NCBI GenBank assembly: GCA_937895315.1
Contig: CALAWM010000037.1
Coordinates: 1 to 7,738, forward strand
Reading direction: 5' to 3'
Length of the DNA stretch: 7,738 nt
Origin: an uncultured Caryophanales bacterium
Lineage (GTDB): Bacteria > Bacillota_I > Bacilli_A > RFN20 > CAG-826
Positions 6,399-7,738 of the stretch are shown piece by piece (the first letter of the stretch is position 1; each line of letters opens with the position of its first letter). The position numbers and the translations under genes were made by a program. A model generated the notes under the pieces. That model saw only the letters and a program-made list of their open reading frames with translations, was not told where the DNA came from and searched no databases.

Positions 6399-6449
6399 TT
6401 AAAAATATTGTGATTGTAACTAATTACAGAAAACAAAAGATATTTTTAA
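6399..6449. repeat. Long AT-rich inverted repeat between the methyltransferase and AbiE genes
   Basis: TTAAAAATAT (6399-6408) is matched exactly in inverse by ATATTTTTAA (6440-6449), with a nested TGTAA/TTACA (6415-6419, 6424-6428) inside. It starts about ten bases after the methyltransferase stop. It could be a weak bidirectional terminator or a regulatory dyad, or reflect AT-richness; there is no GC-rich stem. Confidence 0.35.
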
Positions 6450-6458
6450 TAATTAAAT

Positions 6459-7738
6459 TTAGGGTTTAACAAGGCCGTTTAAATCGAGCAAAACAATTGT
6501 TTCAACGTGAGCAGTATGTGGAAACATATCAAGCGTTTCAATATGTTTAATAGCGTATTTTCCGGTAAGTATTTTAAGGTCTCTTGCTAACGTTGCCGGA
6601 TCACATGAAACATATACAATCTTTGGTGGTAAAACCTCCATAATCTTATTTATGAAAATAGGACTTAAGCCTTTTCGCGGCGGATCCACAAAAACAATAT
6701 TAACTTTATGGATTTCTTTGTGTTTAAGTAAAAAGTCCCCAGCATCATCTTGATAGAAGGTTGCATTTATAATGTTATTATAATCGCGATTAACATTGGC
6801 GTCTTCGACCGCTTCTTTAACAATCTCAACCCCGATAGCGTGTTTTGCTTTTTTGGCGGCAAGAAGGGTAATCGTACCAATTCCAGAATAAGCGTCAAGA
6901 ATTACATCATCTTTTTTTATATCAGCGAGTTCAATCGCACGGCTATATAATTTTTCAGCTTGCGGTGTGTTGATTTGGAAAAAGGATTTACTTGATATTT
7001 TAAAAGTTAAATCATCAATCTTGTCAGTGATTATCCCTGAACCATATAATACTTCCTCATTATCACCCAAAATAACATTGGTTTTGTGGGGGTTGATATT
7101 TTGCACAATTGTAGAGATTTGCGGGCATTCTGCAATTAAATCATTACAAAAAGCACTTAAATTATCAATATTCTTTGTTCTTGTAATTAATACAACCATT
7201 AAATCCGGGGTATAGTAACTTGCCCGAAGCATTATTCTTCGTAAGTCGCCTTTATGGCTTTTTTCATCATAAATGCTTATTTGATGTCTAGTTAATAATT
7301 CACGAATTTTTACCATTACTTCACTTGCGCGAAGATCATCTAAATGAGTCTTTTCCATAATAACAATGTCATGGCTATTATAGCGATACATTCCCGATAT
7401 TACTGTTCCGTCTTTTTTAACTCCTAAAGGAAGTACGGTTTTATTCCTATAAAAATATGGGTTTGGCGCTTTATGAATTGTTTTAATATCGTAATCAATT
7501 CCCCCGATAACGCGGAGCGCTCTTTTGACTTTACTTAATTTATGTTCAACTTCTTTTTCATAATCTAATTGGGTAAATTGACAACCCCCTAGATGAATCG
7601 TTTCCGGGATTAAAGGGGTAATCCGGTCTTTGGATACTTTAGTAAATCGCACAACTTTAGCAGTGCCAAAATTGCGCATTACTTTCGTAACTTTAATATC
7701 GGCTTCTTCACCAATGATGAGATTATTAACAAAAAGTG
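6459..7738 (-). CDS. 23S rRNA (uracil-C5)-methyltransferase, RlmD/RlmCD-like (N-terminus beyond right edge)
   Basis: A SAM-dependent enzyme forming 5-methyluridine, most likely in 23S rRNA; a tRNA target cannot be excluded. The frame is open to the edge: before the ATG at 7679 it reads NLIIGEEADIKVTKV, the middle of a TRAM RNA-binding domain, so that ATG is internal and the start is outside. Numbering from that Met: motif X FFQINTPQAEKLY (233-245), SAM motif I DAYSGIGT (262-269), motif IV VDPPRKG (331-337), the nucleophile C359 in VSCDPATLARDL, and the catalytic base in HVE (391-393). All catalytic residues are intact. The Fe-S cluster signature is not: in place of CPxxxxCGGC it reads IPETIHLGGC (24-33), and the fourth Cys position appears to be T111. 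GC content is higher than in the AbiE block next to it, suggesting a resident gene. Confidence 0.92.
   Translation of the reverse strand, partial: LFVNNLIIGEEADIKVTKVMRNFGTAKVVRFTKVSKDRITPLIPETIHLGGCQFTQLDYEKEVEHKLSKVKRALRVIGGIDYDIKTIHKAPNPYFYRNKTVLPLGVKKDGTVISGMYRYNSHDIVIMEKTHLDDLRASEVMVKIRELLTRHQISIYDEKSHKGDLRRIMLRASYYTPDLMVVLITRTKNIDNLSAFCNDLIAECPQISTIVQNINPHKTNVILGDNEEVLYGSGIITDKIDDLTFKISSKSFFQINTPQAEKLYSRAIELADIKKDDVILDAYSGIGTITLLAAKKAKHAIGVEIVKEAVEDANVNRDYNNIINATFYQDDAGDFLLKHKEIHKVNIVFVDPPRKGLSPIFINKIMEVLPPKIVYVSCDPATLARDLKILTGKYAIKHIETLDMFPHTAHVETIVLLDLNGLVKP

Overview
The window is AT-rich bacterial DNA and every gene I can support lies on the minus strand, so biological order runs from high to low coordinates. 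All tryptophans I checked are encoded by TGG, and no intact gene reads TGA as a sense codon, so the standard code is assumed. The mix of genes (a firmicute-type cation ATPase with a separate metal-binding domain protein, an RlmCD/TrmA-type methyltransferase, a PAS-EAL protein, an AbiE module), strong GGAGG ribosome sites and low GC suggests a low-GC Gram-positive bacterium or a standard-code relative of the mollicutes such as the Acholeplasma/Izemoplasma side. That placement is inference only.

Layout in transcription order: (1) 7738-6459, the 3' part of a TRAM-domain 23S rRNA (uracil-C5)-methyltransferase running off the right edge, with the family's Fe-S cysteines mostly replaced. (2) 6458-6333, a 126-base spacer with an AT dyad and a good promoter. 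(3) 6332-4877, an overlapping AbiEi/AbiEii type IV toxin-antitoxin pair, AT-richer than its flanks. (4) 4876-4758, a short spacer. (5) 4751-4319, a DUF1801 protein gene split by a one-base frameshift in a run of seven C. (6) 4318-4172, a spacer with an extended -10 promoter. (7) 4171-1736, a signalling gene that reads receiver-like domain, then an in-frame TGA, then PAS-PAS-degenerate GGDEF-EAL with a complete EAL catalytic set. (8) 1735-1652, a strong hairpin terminator that also contains a perfect TTTGAC-N4-GTCAAA dyad. (9) 1651-1, a two-gene metal export operon: a 71-residue CxxC metal-binding protein and a P1B-type ATPase with the unusual CPG membrane motif, cut by the left edge.

The accessory block (AbiE pair plus DUF1801) sits between a housekeeping-type RNA methyltransferase and the cyclic-di-GMP signalling locus. 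Two genes in a row carry single-site lesions (frameshift, nonsense), which points to gene decay, phase variation or sequencing error. The best leads are these two interrupted genes, the dyad overlapping the AbiE promoter and ribosome site, the Fe-S-less methyltransferase and the CPG ATPase/CxxC pair. I see no CRISPR array, tRNA, rRNA, transposase or integrase.
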